Counted from the stretch's first letter, positions 29,351 to 39,249 are shown. The stretch: DNA of 64,000 nucleotides from an uncultured Lachnospiraceae bacterium (GCA_902770965.1 CACXUY010000003.1:1-64000), one strand, 5' to 3'. Notes: generated by a model not told the origin, from the sequence alone. A program made the numbers and translations.

Positions 29351-31753
29351 ATGCTATATCGTGACAGTATTGATGAAAGATGGGAGAAGGCGGACGTCAG
29401 GTATGCGGTGTTATGCCTGCTTGTCAACACTGCCTGCGCGCTTTTCGCATTCAGCTTCTTTATCATTCGAGACGGAGGGCTGCTTGTAATTGGAAGAGAT
29501 TTCAACGAGCAGCAGCTCGCGTTTTCGATCTTTTCAAGTCAAATGGTGCGCGAAGGGATGACGTCATGGTCGCCGCAGGTAGATATCGGCAGCGGCTTTA
29601 TCGGAGCTATGAGCTTCTATAATCTGGGAAGCCCGTGGTTCTGGTGCTCGTCAGTCTTACCTCCGCAGACCTTCCCGTATATTGTCGGCCTGCTTTACGT
29701 GACAAAATACGCCGTGGCAGGCATGACGTCATTTCTCTTTATCAGCCGATATGTCAGGAACGGACACAGCGCTGTTCTGGCATCCATGCTTTACGCATTC
29801 AGCGGCTTCCAATGTTCAAATCTGCTTTTCTATCATTTCCATGATGTAACAGCTCTGTTTCCCTTGCTGCTCATAGGGCTTGACGAATTGGCAGTAGATA
29901 AGAAGAGGGGGCGTTTCGCTTTTTTCGTTTTTCTGAATGTATTGGTGAATTACTTCTTCTTTATCGGAGAGGTATTTTTCTTAATACTGTATTATGTCGT
30001 GCGTTTTCTGCTGCCATCGATAAAGGATGCAGGTTCGCGCGCGGCAGATTGTCTTGCAGGCGTGGCTAAGTGCATGGCTGAGGGTATTCTCGGGGGAGCC
30101 ATGGGAATGGCGCTGCTGCTCCCCTCGGTGCTTTCGGTGCTTCAAAATTCACGGGCGACATCTTCTATGGCAGAGGGACTGAAGGCATATAACCTCATAC
30201 GTTATCTCGCGGTGATCCGAAGCGTCCTTTTCCCGGGGGAAATGATGTCCGCTCAGGCAAGTCTTTATCCTCTTGGAGAGTGGACATCGTGCTCGGCCTA
30301 CCTGCCCGGGGTGGGGCTGGTCCTTGTCTGCGCCTTTATAATAGGAAGAAAGAAGCATTGGTTAAGCAGCCTGCTCGTCGCCAGTGCCGTGATTGCCTTG
30401 ATCCCATGGCTGAACGGCATATTTTGCCTGTACTCCGGCTGGTACTGCCGTTGGTACTATATGCCACTGCTCTTTGCCGCGCTGGCATCGGCGGCGGTCA
30501 TTGATGAACCCTCGAAATATCCTGTACGAAAGGCTGCCATTCTGGTCGGCGCCGCGACCATTGCCTTCGTCCTCGCAGTGACTGTATGGCCGATGGTCAG
30601 AGACCGGGAAATGTTGGTGTCAAGAAAGCTTGTTTTCCTGGGACAGCTTGCGATTTCTCTGATCGGGGTAATCTGCACTTATGTTTTCGTCAGGGAATCC
30701 GCGAACCAGAAATTGAGGATGCTCTATGCTCTGGTCAGTCTTGTCTCCATCGTCACTACCGCATCTACCATAGGTCTGTATCAGGGCACATATGACAAGG
30801 ACGCTGACGCAGTAGCCGCGATGCTTGCCGGATACGGCCAATTAAGCAGCGGGGCGCAAGAGCTTATAGATGGAGAGGGGGCAGGGTTCAGGGTTGGCGA
30901 GAAGAACAACAATCTCTTGACTATGACAGCGGGACTGCCGTCTGCCGGAAGCTTTTGCAGCACTGTCAGCGGATCGGTGCTAAGATTTTATGAGGCATTG
31001 GGGCTTGAACGGGCTGTGGAGTCGCCAAATGTCGCCGGGGAGGAGTATCTTCTTTCCGAAGCTTATTCTATCCAAAGGATTGAGGGCGCAGATGGACATA
31101 TGGAATACAGGCTCGCTAAAACCGCCGATACCTACCCAATAGGCTTTACCTATGACGGATATATTACGGAGTCAGAGCTTGCTGCCATTGTTGGAAAAGA
31201 TGAGAATGAGACGGCCGGGCTTCGTGTCAAAGCCATGCTCACAGCTTTGGCAGTCCACGATGAAGACGCGGCGGAGATTGACGGGATATTAGAACATCGC
31301 TTGTTTCAGTATGGACTTTCAGGAGAGCCTGTTGATGACGGCCGGCGAAGCTCATCACAAGAAGCCGTCGAAGATGAACAGGGATCAACAGCACAGGAGC
31401 TTATTGCAGACGTGCAGTATGAGAAAGGACCTGGGCATTCTGTGACAAGCAAGGATTTCCGATGGAATCGCGACGGTTTTTCATGCAGCATTAAAGCTCC
31501 TTCCGAGACCTTCGCGTTCTTCAGTGTCCCTGACGACAGAGGGTGGAGCGCCTTTGTTAACGGAGAAAGGGCGAAGATATATGATATTTGTGGGCTTATG
31601 GCTATTCAGCTGCCGGAGGGCTCCGACGAGATTGAGTTCGTTTATCGGACTCCGGGGCTGATGCCAGGGATCGTTGTCTCAGCTGCGGCATGGCTTGTGT
31701 GGATTACTCTTATATTCACGCGTAAACACAGCGAGGAAGCGTGTGATTTTTGA
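29351..31753 (+). CDS. YfhO-family membrane protein
   Basis: An 800-residue multi-pass protein of the YfhO type (GT-C glycosyltransferase-like fold), with about 13 predicted helices across residues 15-460 and a long extracellular C-terminal region ending with one more helix (about 765-788). In characterised Firmicutes YfhO-family proteins take part in glycosylating cell-wall polymers; the substrate here is unknown. The acidic early loop after helix 1 (RDFNEQQLAFSIF, about 50-62) matches the position of the catalytic Asp in GT-C enzymes. CGGAGG precedes the ATG. The 226-base gap after it (31754-31979) contains only a small GC hairpin. Confidence 0.8.
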   Translation: MLYRDSIDERWEKADVRYAVLCLLVNTACALFAFSFFIIRDGGLLVIGRDFNEQQLAFSIFSSQMVREGMTSWSPQVDIGSGFIGAMSFYNLGSPWFWCSSVLPPQTFPYIVGLLYVTKYAVAGMTSFLFISRYVRNGHSAVLASMLYAFSGFQCSNLLFYHFHDVTALFPLLLIGLDELAVDKKRGRFAFFVFLNVLVNYFFFIGEVFFLILYYVVRFLLPSIKDAGSRAADCLAGVAKCMAEGILGGAMGMALLLPSVLSVLQNSRATSSMAEGLKAYNLIRYLAVIRSVLFPGEMMSAQASLYPLGEWTSCSAYLPGVGLVLVCAFIIGRKKHWLSSLLVASAVIALIPWLNGIFCLYSGWYCRWYYMPLLFAALASAAVIDEPSKYPVRKAAILVGAATIAFVLAVTVWPMVRDREMLVSRKLVFLGQLAISLIGVICTYVFVRESANQKLRMLYALVSLVSIVTTASTIGLYQGTYDKDADAVAAMLAGYGQLSSGAQELIDGEGAGFRVGEKNNNLLTMTAGLPSAGSFCSTVSGSVLRFYEALGLERAVESPNVAGEEYLLSEAYSIQRIEGADGHMEYRLAKTADTYPIGFTYDGYITESELAAIVGKDENETAGLRVKAMLTALAVHDEDAAEIDGILEHRLFQYGLSGEPVDDGRRSSSQEAVEDEQGSTAQELIADVQYEKGPGHSVTSKDFRWNRDGFSCSIKAPSETFAFFSVPDDRGWSAFVNGERAKIYDICGLMAIQLPEGSDEIEFVYRTPGLMPGIVVSAAAWLVWITLIFTRKHSEEACDF

Positions 31754-31979
31754 CCATACAGTCCCCGATACAGGCTCCGCGGAAAAGATACCGGGTGTGC
31801 CAAGAGCAATTACTCAAAAATTAGCTTGCCATCATTGGCATATGGTGATATAACGTTACACAGTGCGCTGTAGTACCATGGACTATCAGGGTCAGATGGA
31901 GTAATTAGCAGGATTATATACGCGTGGCGGTGTCTGCGGCGTAAGCCCGCAGGTTAAAAACAATTCGAGGAGAAGATAA

Positions 31980-32855
31980 ATGCAGAATGAACAAGCAGAT
32001 GTATTCATCAACTGGGTCAAAAACCTTCCGATCTATTTTCTGGGGATTCTAAAGAATATTCTTATTCTTGTGCTGGTCTTCCTCGTGGGCAAGCGCATCA
32101 TCTCCTTCATCATGAAGCGAGTCAAAAAGATGCTGTCACTGGCGAGGCTGGACAAGACTGTCGAGGTAGTGCTGGGCAATGTCATACAGGTAGCCCTGTT
32201 CATATTCCTCGGACTGACCATGCTAAGCGCCATCGGTTACGAGGCGACATCGGTCGCTGCCCTCATCGCTTCTGCCGGTCTGTCAGTAGGCCTGGCTTTT
32301 CAAGGTACGCTCAGTAACCTTGCGGGCGGAGTTCTTCTCATGTTCGCCAAGCCTTTCGCGATTGGAGACTGGGTGGGAGACGGCGGAAAAGACGCAGGCA
32401 CAACATTTGAGGGTTCAGTGATCAATATAGGTCTGGCCTATACAACCTTTGAGACGATAGAAGGCAAGCACCTGGTTGTGCCGAACAGCCAGCTGAGCAG
32501 CGGGAAGATAGCGAATTTCACAAAGAAGGGGAAGCGCCGCCTTATCACGAGCGTTTCGATCTCGTATGAAGACGATCATCAGAAGGGCTTGGAGGTGTTC
32601 GAGAGGGTAGTCCGCTCGTTTCCGGAGGTTCTTCAGGATGAGCCTCTGGAGGTATTTGTCGACAACCTTGGAGAGAGCGGAGTGGAGCTTCAGGCCTGGT
32701 ATTGGGTCAAGGCAAAGGATTTTATCATCCTGAGGCACGGTATCATGGGTCGGCTCAAGACGGAGCTTGAAGCAGCGGGACTGCATATCCCCTATCCTCA
32801 GCTTGACGTACACATGAAGCCTGACGCACATGTGAGTCAGACCATAAATGCGTGA
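31980..32855 (+). CDS. Small-conductance mechanosensitive channel (MscS family)
   Basis: A 291-residue channel that opens under membrane tension to release solutes after osmotic downshock. It has three helices (about 18-42, 60-85 and 90-115); the third carries the glycine/alanine-rich pore stretch ASAGLSVGLAFQGTLSNLAGG (about 97-117), followed by the beta domain (FAIGDWV) and the C-terminal alpha/beta vestibule. CGAGGAG precedes the ATG. The last 37 bases of the gene are duplicated directly downstream. Confidence 0.93.
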   Translation: MQNEQADVFINWVKNLPIYFLGILKNILILVLVFLVGKRIISFIMKRVKKMLSLARLDKTVEVVLGNVIQVALFIFLGLTMLSAIGYEATSVAALIASAGLSVGLAFQGTLSNLAGGVLLMFAKPFAIGDWVGDGGKDAGTTFEGSVINIGLAYTTFETIEGKHLVVPNSQLSSGKIANFTKKGKRRLITSVSISYEDDHQKGLEVFERVVRSFPEVLQDEPLEVFVDNLGESGVELQAWYWVKAKDFIILRHGIMGRLKTELEAAGLHIPYPQLDVHMKPDAHVSQTINA

Positions 32856-32892
32856 GCCTGACGCACATGTGAGTCAGACCATAAATGCGTGA
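32819..32892 (+). repeat. 37-bp tandem duplication of the mscS 3' end
   Basis: The 37-base unit at 32819-32855, including the stop codon, is repeated identically at 32856-32892. Identity over the whole unit implies a recent event. Confidence 0.95.
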
Positions 32893-32939
32893 GGCAGACG
32901 CAGACGACCATGAGACAGCATTAGTATAATCTCATAAAG

Positions 32940-33056
32940 CAAACATCCATAGCACGCCTGTGCTGCCACAACGTATGAAAGTTGTGGCAGCATACAGGCG
33001 GTGTATGTATGCATCCCTGTATGGCCACCCGCTTCGCGGGGGCCGACTTTCAAAGT
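32940..33056 (+). repeat. Family-1 dispersed palindromic element, full copy
   Basis: About 117 bp: CATAGCACGCCTG..., loop GTATGAAA, returning arm with CAGGCG and TGTATG, then GGCCACCCGC-TTCG-CGGGGGCC. Compared with the copy at 6431, CGCATG/CATGCG is CGCCTG/CAGGCG and CGAC/GTCG is CAAC/GTTG, so pairing is kept. It sits in the typA leader. Confidence 0.9.
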
Positions 33057-33132
33057 AATAATTTACAGGCAGTTGCCACAGAAGACAGCGTCAGAGAGGA
33101 CAGCGTCGGATAGCAGAGTGGAGGAAGAGAAA

Positions 33133-34977
33133 ATGATTGAGAAGAGAGAGGACATCAGAAATGTAGCCATAATCGCGCACGTCGATCATGGCAAGACGAC
33201 GCTGGTCGATGATCTGCTTCGGCAAAGCGGTGTGTTCCGCGCGAATCAGGAATTGGTGGACCGTGTCATGGATTCGAATGATATCGAGCGGGAGAGAGGC
33301 ATCACCATCCTCTCAAAAAACACGGCTGTTAATTACAACGGCATACGCATAAATATAGTTGATACGCCAGGACACGCGGATTTCGGCGGCGAGGTGGAAC
33401 GCGTGCTTAAGATGGTCAATGGCGTCATACTGGTCGTTGATGCCTACGAAGGTCCGATGCCGCAGACGAAATTTGTCCTCCAGAAGGCGTTGGAGCTCGA
33501 CCTGGACGTCATCTGCTGCGTGAACAAGGTCGATCGCCCCGACGCGAGGCCTGAAGAGGTTGTAGATGAAGTTCTGGAGCTCATGATGGATCTGAATGCC
33601 AATGACAAGCAGCTCGACTGCCCCTTTGTCTTCGCCTCGGCGCGTGACGGCTGGGCGGTCTATGAGCTTGGTGAAGAACAGGTCAACATGGTTCCGCTTT
33701 TTGAGACCATCGTGAAGCATATTCCCGCCCCGGAGGGCGATCCCGAGGCTCCCACACAGGTTCTGGTCAGCACCATAGATTATAATGAGTACGTCGGAAG
33801 GATCGGCGTGGGAAAGGTCGACAATGGCAGGCTTTTCCTAAATCAGGATGTCGTCCTTGTCAACCACCACAACCCTGATTTCAGCAAGAGAGAGAAGATA
33901 AGCAAGCTATATATATTTGACGGACTCAAGAAGGTCGAAGTCAGTGAAGCAGCGGTCGGAGATATAGTGGCGATCTCGGGCATTTCGGATATCAGGATAG
34001 GAGATACGATCTGTTCAGCCAGCCATCCTGACCCGATTCCTTTCCAGAGGATCTCCGAACCCACGCTTTCGATGGATTTTATGGTTAATGACAGTCCATT
34101 TGCCGGACAGGAAGGGAAATTTGTCACCTCACGCCATCTCAGGGAGAGGCTTTTCCGTGAGCTCAACACAGACGTGAGCCTGAGGATCGAGGAGATCACT
34201 CCTGACAGATACAAGGTTATGGGCAGGGGCGAGCTGCATCTTTCGGTTTTGATTGAAAATATGCGCCGGGAAGGCTATGAGTTTGCCGTGAGCAAGGCCG
34301 AGGTAATCTATAAAGAGGATGAGAATGGCCGCAAGCTTGAGCCCATGGAGCGAGTTTATGTGGATGTTCCGGAAGAGTATTCAGGCGCGGTAATTCAGAA
34401 GCTCTCATCAAGAAAGGGCGAGCTTCTCAACATGACTCCTTCAGATAACGGCGGGGACACCAGGCTTGAATTCTCCATACCTTCGCGCGGCCTTATCGGA
34501 TACAGGGACGAGTTCCTAACAGATACCAAGGGTACCGGTGTCATTAACCAGATGCTCGACGGATATGATACCTATCGAGGTGAGATCCAGTACAGGCCGC
34601 AGGGTTCTCTCATAGCTTTTGAGACAGGCGAGTCGGTCACTTACGGCCTTTTCAACGCGCAGGGAAGAGGGGCGCTCTTTATCGGACCTGGAGTGAGGGT
34701 TTATTCGGGTATGGTTGTGGGCAGTAATCCTAAGGCTGAGGACATCGAAGTGAATGTCTGCAAGAGGAAGCAGCTGACCAATACCCGCGCCTCAGGTTCG
34801 GACGACGCGCTGAAGCTGACGCCTCCCGTGGTAATGAGCCTGGAGCAGTGTCTGGAGTTCATCGATACCGATGAGCTCCTTGAGGTCACTCCTCTCAACC
34901 TTCGCATCCGCAAGAGGATACTTGACCCCACGCAGCGCAAGCGGGAGATGATCCGCTTGAAGAACGCAGCAAAATAA
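33133..34977 (+). CDS. typA: Translational GTPase TypA/BipA
   Basis: A ribosome-binding GTPase of the EF-G family needed for growth under stress and for 50S assembly in characterised bacteria. The 614-residue protein has the G1 motif AHVDHGKTT (about 12-20), the switch I region with [14 protein letters not shown] (G3), NKVDRP (G4) and the TypA-specific C-terminal domain ([19 protein letters not shown] near 455-475). I start at 33133, preceded by GAGGAAGAG; the open frame continues 44 codons upstream, but that part is the translated family-1 repeat. The stop is followed by a family-2 element and a terminator. Confidence 0.96.
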   Translation: MIEKREDIRNVAIIAHVDHGKTTLVDDLLRQSGVFRANQELVDRVMDSNDIERERGITILSKNTAVNYNGIRINIVDTPGHADFGGEVERVLKMVNGVILVVDAYEGPMPQTKFVLQKALELDLDVICCVNKVDRPDARPEEVVDEVLELMMDLNANDKQLDCPFVFASARDGWAVYELGEEQVNMVPLFETIVKHIPAPEGDPEAPTQVLVSTIDYNEYVGRIGVGKVDNGRLFLNQDVVLVNHHNPDFSKREKISKLYIFDGLKKVEVSEAAVGDIVAISGISDIRIGDTICSASHPDPIPFQRISEPTLSMDFMVNDSPFAGQEGKFVTSRHLRERLFRELNTDVSLRIEEITPDRYKVMGRGELHLSVLIENMRREGYEFAVSKAEVIYKEDENGRKLEPMERVYVDVPEEYSGAVIQKLSSRKGELLNMTPSDNGGDTRLEFSIPSRGLIGYRDEFLTDTKGTGVINQMLDGYDTYRGEIQYRPQGSLIAFETGESVTYGLFNAQGRGALFIGPGVRVYSGMVVGSNPKAEDIEVNVCKRKQLTNTRASGSDDALKLTPPVVMSLEQCLEFIDTDELLEVTPLNLRIRKRILDPTQRKREMIRLKNAAK

Positions 34978-34978
34978 A

Positions 34979-35072
34979 CCTTGTCCGCCCCAGGATTACT
35001 GTCAGAATGCGTCTGAAGCGCAAGCACTTCGTCCTGTATTTGAGCAGTTATCTTGGGGTGATGAATGATTAC
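34979..35072 (+). repeat. Family-2 element, right part
   Basis: TCCGCCCCAGGATTACTG, GAAGCGCAAGCACTTCGTCC and GGGGTGATGAATGATTAC match the right 90 bases of the full family-2 element at 49819-49983. The inner piece GAAGCGCAAGCACTTCGTC forms a small stem. The left half is missing. Confidence 0.75.
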
Positions 35073-35080
35073 TAAAAAAC

Positions 35081-35130
35081 AAAAAGCGTACATGAACCTG
35101 TAGTATGAACCTCGGTTCGTGTACGCTTTG
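35081..35130. terminator. Bidirectional terminator between typA and argG
   Basis: AAAAAGCGTACATGAACC (35081-35098) pairs with GGTTCGTGTACGCTTTG (35114-35130). It is flanked by A- and T-rich sequence on both sides. A degenerate family-2 relic (GTAATTGCTCC...GCTGAGCAGTTAC) lies at 35189-35232, just before argG. Confidence 0.8.
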
Positions 35131-35249
35131 TAAAAATCCTGCTTTTTCTGAGCTACGTCCGCTTTACGAGGCAACAACCTACAATCGAGGTAATTGCTCC
35201 ACGTCCGGGATCGATATGCTGAGCAGTTACGGTTACAGATCAAGCGTTA

Positions 35250-36473
35250 TCAGTCTGCGTTTTTTTCAAGCGCGGCTTTTTTCATGGCGCGTACCTTGAG
35301 AGGCAGGCCGAAGAGGGTTATGAAGCCCTGCGCATCCTTGTGATCGTAAAGGTCGCCGGTGGTGAAGGACGCGAGCGACTCGCTGTACAGCGAGAACGGA
35401 GCCTTGGTTCCGGCCTTGATGATGTTGCCCTTATAGAGCTTGACAGTCACTTCGCCGGTGACATCTTCCTGTGTCTTCTCGATGAAGGCCTGGCAGGCTT
35501 CGCGCAGAGGCGTGAACCATTTGCCTTCATATACGATCTGGGCAAAGAGGTTGGCCATGTCCTTTTTTGTGTCCATGGTCGCGCGGTCGAGTATCAGCTC
35601 TTCAAGCTGCTGGTGTGCCTCAAGGAGGATGGTCCCGCCCGGAGTCTCATAGACACCGCGCGACTTCATGCCGACGACGCGGTTCTCGACTATGTCGATG
35701 ATGCCGACTCCGTTTTCCCCTCCGAGCTTGTTAAGCTTGCGCACGATGTCGGAATACTTCATCTTCTCACCGTCGACGCTTACGGGTATGCCCTTCTCGA
35801 AGCCGATCTTCACGGTCGTCTCCTTGTCGGGGGCCTTCTGGGGAGTTACGGAGAGCACGAGAAGATGGTCATAGTCGGGAGCGTTCTCAGGCTCTTCGAG
35901 CTCGAGTCCCTCGTGGCTGATGTGCCATAGATTGCGGTCACGGCTGTAACTGGAGTCCGCGCTGAAGGGAAGGTCTATGCCCTTCGATTTGCAGTACGCC
36001 ATCTCATCCTCTCTTGACTGGAATGTCCACTCAGGGGAGCGCCACGCGGCGATTATCTTCAGGTCGGGAGCCAAGGCTTTGATGCCAAGCTCGAAGCGAA
36101 CCTGATCGTTGCCCTTGCCGGTAGCGCCGTGGCAGATAGCGGACGCGCCTTCCTTGCGGGCGATCTCGACAAGCTTCTTGGCGATCAGCGGGCGCGCCAT
36201 GGACGTGCCGAGCAGATATTTGTTCTCATATACGGCATTCGCCTGGACGCAGGGGGCGATGTACTCGTCGCAGAATTCATCGACCACGTCGAGTATGTAA
36301 AGCTTTGAAGCGCCTGAATACCTGGCGCGTTCTTCAAGTCCTTCCAGCTCGCTTTCCTGGCCTACGTCTATGCACACGCATATGACTTCGTAGTCGTAGT
36401 GTTCCTTGAGCCAAGGAATGATCGCTGTAGTATCAAGCCCGCCTGAGTAGGCAAGAATAACCTTCTCCTTCAT
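35250..36473 (-). CDS. argG: Argininosuccinate synthase
   Basis: Joins citrulline and aspartate using ATP in arginine synthesis. The 407-residue cytoplasmic enzyme has the N-type ATP pyrophosphatase loop AYSGGLDTT (about 8-16), the citrulline-binding [15 protein letters not shown] (about 113-127), and [12 protein letters not shown] (about 173-184). AGGAGG precedes the ATG. It is divergent from argC with its own promoter, and the shared region carries a candidate ArgR box. argF and argH are not in the window. Confidence 0.96.
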   Translation of the reverse strand: MKEKVILAYSGGLDTTAIIPWLKEHYDYEVICVCIDVGQESELEGLEERARYSGASKLYILDVVDEFCDEYIAPCVQANAVYENKYLLGTSMARPLIAKKLVEIARKEGASAICHGATGKGNDQVRFELGIKALAPDLKIIAAWRSPEWTFQSREDEMAYCKSKGIDLPFSADSSYSRDRNLWHISHEGLELEEPENAPDYDHLLVLSVTPQKAPDKETTVKIGFEKGIPVSVDGEKMKYSDIVRKLNKLGGENGVGIIDIVENRVVGMKSRGVYETPGGTILLEAHQQLEELILDRATMDTKKDMANLFAQIVYEGKWFTPLREACQAFIEKTQEDVTGEVTVKLYKGNIIKAGTKAPFSLYSESLASFTTGDLYDHKDAQGFITLFGLPLKVRAMKKAALEKNAD

Positions 36474-36615
36474 GATTGTATGTCCCTCCTTGAACCTTCG
36501 TCCGTCATGGACGATGATGGGCGCAGAATAGAGCCTTAAAAAAGAAATAGAAAGCAGGAAATATGCAGGTAAGCATATGCCGCAAAACAGGAGCTGGCTG
36601 TAGACTGCAATCGAG

Positions 36616-36644
36616 AGTATACATCAGTACAGCATATTATTCAA
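36616..36644 (-). promoter_or_regulatory. Promoter of argG
   Basis: On the minus strand TTGAAT (36644-36639), a 17-base spacer and TATACT (36621-36616), with a leader of about 135 bases. Confidence 0.65.
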
Positions 36645-36662
36645 GTATTTTATGAAAAAAAC

Positions 36663-36691
36663 TTGCATAAATACATGAACGGATGTATAAT
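36663..36691 (+). promoter_or_regulatory. Promoter of argCJBD
   Basis: TTGCAT (36663-36668), a 17-base spacer and a perfect TATAAT (36686-36691). The -35 lies only 19 bases from that of the divergent argG promoter. Confidence 0.75.
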
Positions 36692-36702
36692 GGCGGCTAA
36701 TT

Positions 36703-36720
36703 AATGGATAAATATTCATT
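36703..36720. promoter_or_regulatory. Candidate ArgR/AhrC operator (ARG box)
   Basis: AATGGATAAATATTCATT is an 18-base near-palindrome that fits the ARG-box pattern WNTGAATWWWWATTCANW with one mismatch. It lies from about +5 of the argC transcript, where a bound arginine repressor would block initiation. Confidence 0.65.
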
Positions 36721-36775
36721 GCATGTAATAATTCGAATGTCGAATAGCATGTCGAATAGCAGAAAGAGGTGCGAG

Positions 36776-37816
36776 ATGATAAAAGCTGGTGTGATTGGTG
36801 CCACGGGCTATGCGGGAGCGGAGCTTATCAGGCTGCTTTGGCAGCATCCTGATGTTGAGATAGTATGGGTGGGTTCCAGATCCTATGCCGGAGAACGTTT
36901 CTCCTCCATATATGGAAATATGTTCAGGCTCGTCGATGAGAGCTGCCTTGAGGAGGACATGGATCGTCTCGCGGATGAAGCCGACGTCATTTTCACTGCT
37001 ACCCCTCAGGGATACTGCGCGGGAATAGTTAACGAGGATATGCTGAAGAAGACGAAGATCATTGATCTGTCAGCTGATTTTCGCCTGAAGGACATGAACG
37101 TCTATGAGCAGTGGTACAAGCTTCAGCATAAGAGCCCTCAGTATCTGCCGGAGGCGGTATATGGTCTTTGTGAGATATACAGGAAGGATATTCCGAAGGC
37201 TCGCATCGTGGCGAATCCCGGCTGCTACACCACCTGCTCTATCTTGTCGCTCTATCCGTTGGCGGCGGAGGGGCTTATCGAGCTTCGTTCCATAATTATA
37301 GACGCGAAGTCGGGAACCTCCGGAGCCGGGCGCGGCGCGAAAACCGCGAATCTATATTGCGAGGTGAATGAAAACATCAAGGCATACGGGGTGGCGAACC
37401 ATCGCCATACTCCTGAGATAGAGGAGCAGCTTGGGATTGCCGCCGGCAGACCGGTGCTGCTGAATTTTACACCTCACCTGGTGCCTATGAACAGGGGCAT
37501 ACTTGTCACAGCTTACGCTGACCTGAAAAAAGGGGTCGGCAAGGACGATATAGCCGCAGCGTATGAGAGGTATTATAAGGATGAGTATTTCATCCGCCTT
37601 CTTCCTTACGGAAGCCCCGCGGAGACTCGTTTCGTTGAGGGAAGCAATTTCGAGGACATAAGCTTCAAGGTCGACGAACGCACCGGAAGGGTGATAGTCA
37701 TGGCAGCTATCGACAACCTGGTCAAGGGCGCGGCCGGCCAGGCGGTGCAGAACATGAACATACTTTTTGGGATCGATGAGCGCGCAGGCCTCATGCAGGC
37801 GCCGATGTTCCCTTGA
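36776..37816 (+). CDS. argC: N-acetyl-gamma-glutamyl-phosphate reductase
   Basis: Third step of arginine synthesis: NADPH-dependent reduction of N-acetylglutamyl phosphate. The 346-residue protein has the dinucleotide-binding GVIGATGYAGAELIRLL (about 4-20), the catalytic cysteine in NPGCYTT (about 145-151) and the C-terminal HRHTPEIEEQL (about 205-215). The start at 36776 follows AGAGGTG; a longer in-frame start at 36704 would place the ARG box inside the gene. It opens the argC-argJ-argB-argD operon. Confidence 0.96.
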   Translation: MIKAGVIGATGYAGAELIRLLWQHPDVEIVWVGSRSYAGERFSSIYGNMFRLVDESCLEEDMDRLADEADVIFTATPQGYCAGIVNEDMLKKTKIIDLSADFRLKDMNVYEQWYKLQHKSPQYLPEAVYGLCEIYRKDIPKARIVANPGCYTTCSILSLYPLAAEGLIELRSIIIDAKSGTSGAGRGAKTANLYCEVNENIKAYGVANHRHTPEIEEQLGIAAGRPVLLNFTPHLVPMNRGILVTAYADLKKGVGKDDIAAAYERYYKDEYFIRLLPYGSPAETRFVEGSNFEDISFKVDERTGRVIVMAAIDNLVKGAAGQAVQNMNILFGIDERAGLMQAPMFP

Positions 37817-37875
37817 CCTTCTCCATAAGGAGGAAGCTCATCAAGGATGAAATCGTCCTGTATGGACAAATGATA

Positions 37876-37930
37876 CCGCCCCACAGCGAGGGATGCGCGG
37901 CATCCCCAGTCAGGGGTACTGAGAAGATAC
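37876..37930 (-). repeat. Family-2 element, left half (inverted)
   Basis: CCGCCCCACAGCGAGGGATG through CAGGGGTACTGAGAAGATAC is the inverted left half of the element seen whole at 49819. It lies in the 133-base argC-argJ gap. Confidence 0.75.
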
Positions 37931-37949
37931 AATTTTTGGAGATAAAAAT

Positions 37950-39179
37950 ATGGGCAAGATCACTATGACGGATTGCGGCGTGACCGCTGCAAAGGGATTT
38001 TTCGCAGCCGGAGTGGAAGCCGGCATAAAGAAGGACAGGGCTGATATGGCGGTACTCTTCAGCGACAGCCCTTGTGAAGCTGCGGGAGTTTACACGAAGA
38101 ATATCGTAAAGGCAGCTCCTGTGGTCTTTGACAGGGAGCGGACCAATATCGGCAGCGGCCTCAGGGGCGTGGTAGTCAACGCCGGCGTGGCGAATGCCTG
38201 CACCGGCAAGGACGGTATGGATGCCTGCCTCAGGACTGCCGAAGCAGCGGAGAGAGAATTCGGGACTCCTGCCGGCAGCTTCTGCGTCGCTTCAACCGGA
38301 GTTATAGGCCGGCAGCTTCCTATGGACAAGATCCTCGGCGGCATCCCGAAGCTTCATAAGGCCGCGGGATGCTCAAGGGAGGACGCGCATTCAGCGGCGA
38401 GGGCAATAATGACCACTGATACGAAGCCGAAAGAGGTTTCCGTGAGCTTCGATGTGGATGGAGTTACTGTGGCTATAGGCGGGATGTGCAAAGGTTCCGG
38501 CATGATCCATCCGAACATGGGAACTATGCTTTGCTTCATCGCCACCGACGCATGCATTTCGCACGAGCTGCTGCAGGCCGCGCTTTCTGAAAATGTTGTG
38601 GATACATTTAACATGGTCTCTGTGGACGGCGATACCTCTACAAATGACACTGTGCTGGTCTTCGCGAATGGGCTCTCCGGATGCAGCGAGATAAAGGCCG
38701 GAACTGAGGTTTATGAGACCTTCAAGGAAGCTCTTCGCGTAGTTATGGAAGAACTCGCCAAGAAGATCGCCGGAGACGGTGAGGGATGCACCTGCCTTTT
38801 TGAGGTGAAGATGATGAACTGCGCCACTAAGGAGGCGGCGAGGACGCTGGCAAAGTCAGTGGTCTCGTCCCTGCTCACGAAGGCAGCTATATATGGTTCG
38901 GACGCGAACTGGGGCAGGATTCTCTGCGCCATGGGTTATTCGGGAGTGGATTTTGATCCCGAAAAAGTTGACCTCTGGTTCGAGAGCGCGGCAGGCAAGG
39001 TTAAGATAGCCGAGGACGGCAGGGCGACCGATTACAGTGAGGAGTTCGCGACGAAGATTCTCTCGGAGTCCATAGTCACCGCGACAGCAGATGTGAAGCA
39101 GGGCACGGAATCAGCCGCTGCCTGGGGCTGTGACCTCACCCACGAATACGTGAACATCAATGCGGATTACAGGAGCTGA
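37950..39179 (+). CDS. argJ: Ornithine acetyltransferase ArgJ
   Basis: Transfers the acetyl group from acetylornithine to glutamate, recycling it; bifunctional members also use acetyl-CoA. The 409-residue precursor cleaves itself before the threonine of GDTSTNDTV (about 227-235), whose Thr becomes the nucleophile. MCKGSGMIHPNMGTML (about 180-195) precedes the site. With argJ present, a separate argE is not needed. GGAGA lies 9 bases before the ATG. Confidence 0.95.
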   Translation: MGKITMTDCGVTAAKGFFAAGVEAGIKKDRADMAVLFSDSPCEAAGVYTKNIVKAAPVVFDRERTNIGSGLRGVVVNAGVANACTGKDGMDACLRTAEAAEREFGTPAGSFCVASTGVIGRQLPMDKILGGIPKLHKAAGCSREDAHSAARAIMTTDTKPKEVSVSFDVDGVTVAIGGMCKGSGMIHPNMGTMLCFIATDACISHELLQAALSENVVDTFNMVSVDGDTSTNDTVLVFANGLSGCSEIKAGTEVYETFKEALRVVMEELAKKIAGDGEGCTCLFEVKMMNCATKEAARTLAKSVVSSLLTKAAIYGSDANWGRILCAMGYSGVDFDPEKVDLWFESAAGKVKIAEDGRATDYSEEFATKILSESIVTATADVKQGTESAAAWGCDLTHEYVNINADYRS

Positions 39180-39210
39180 GACTTAGACAGCTGATGGGAC
39201 AAATAAGGCA

Positions 39211-39249
39211 GCAGTTCAGCACCCCGGACTTGGGGTGCTGAATAATTAC
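39211..39249. repeat. Family-2 element, minimal (two ends only)
   Basis: GCAGTTCAGCACCCC, GGACTT and GGGGTGCTGAATAATTAC: the two terminal inverted repeats of family 2 with the centre missing. It lies in the argJ-argB gap, where the hairpin could also affect operon readthrough. Confidence 0.75.

Noticed and set aside
33001..33132. N-terminal extension of TypA
   Set aside because: The extra 44 codons are the translated family-1 repeat, and ATG 33133 has a ribosome site and the family N-terminus.
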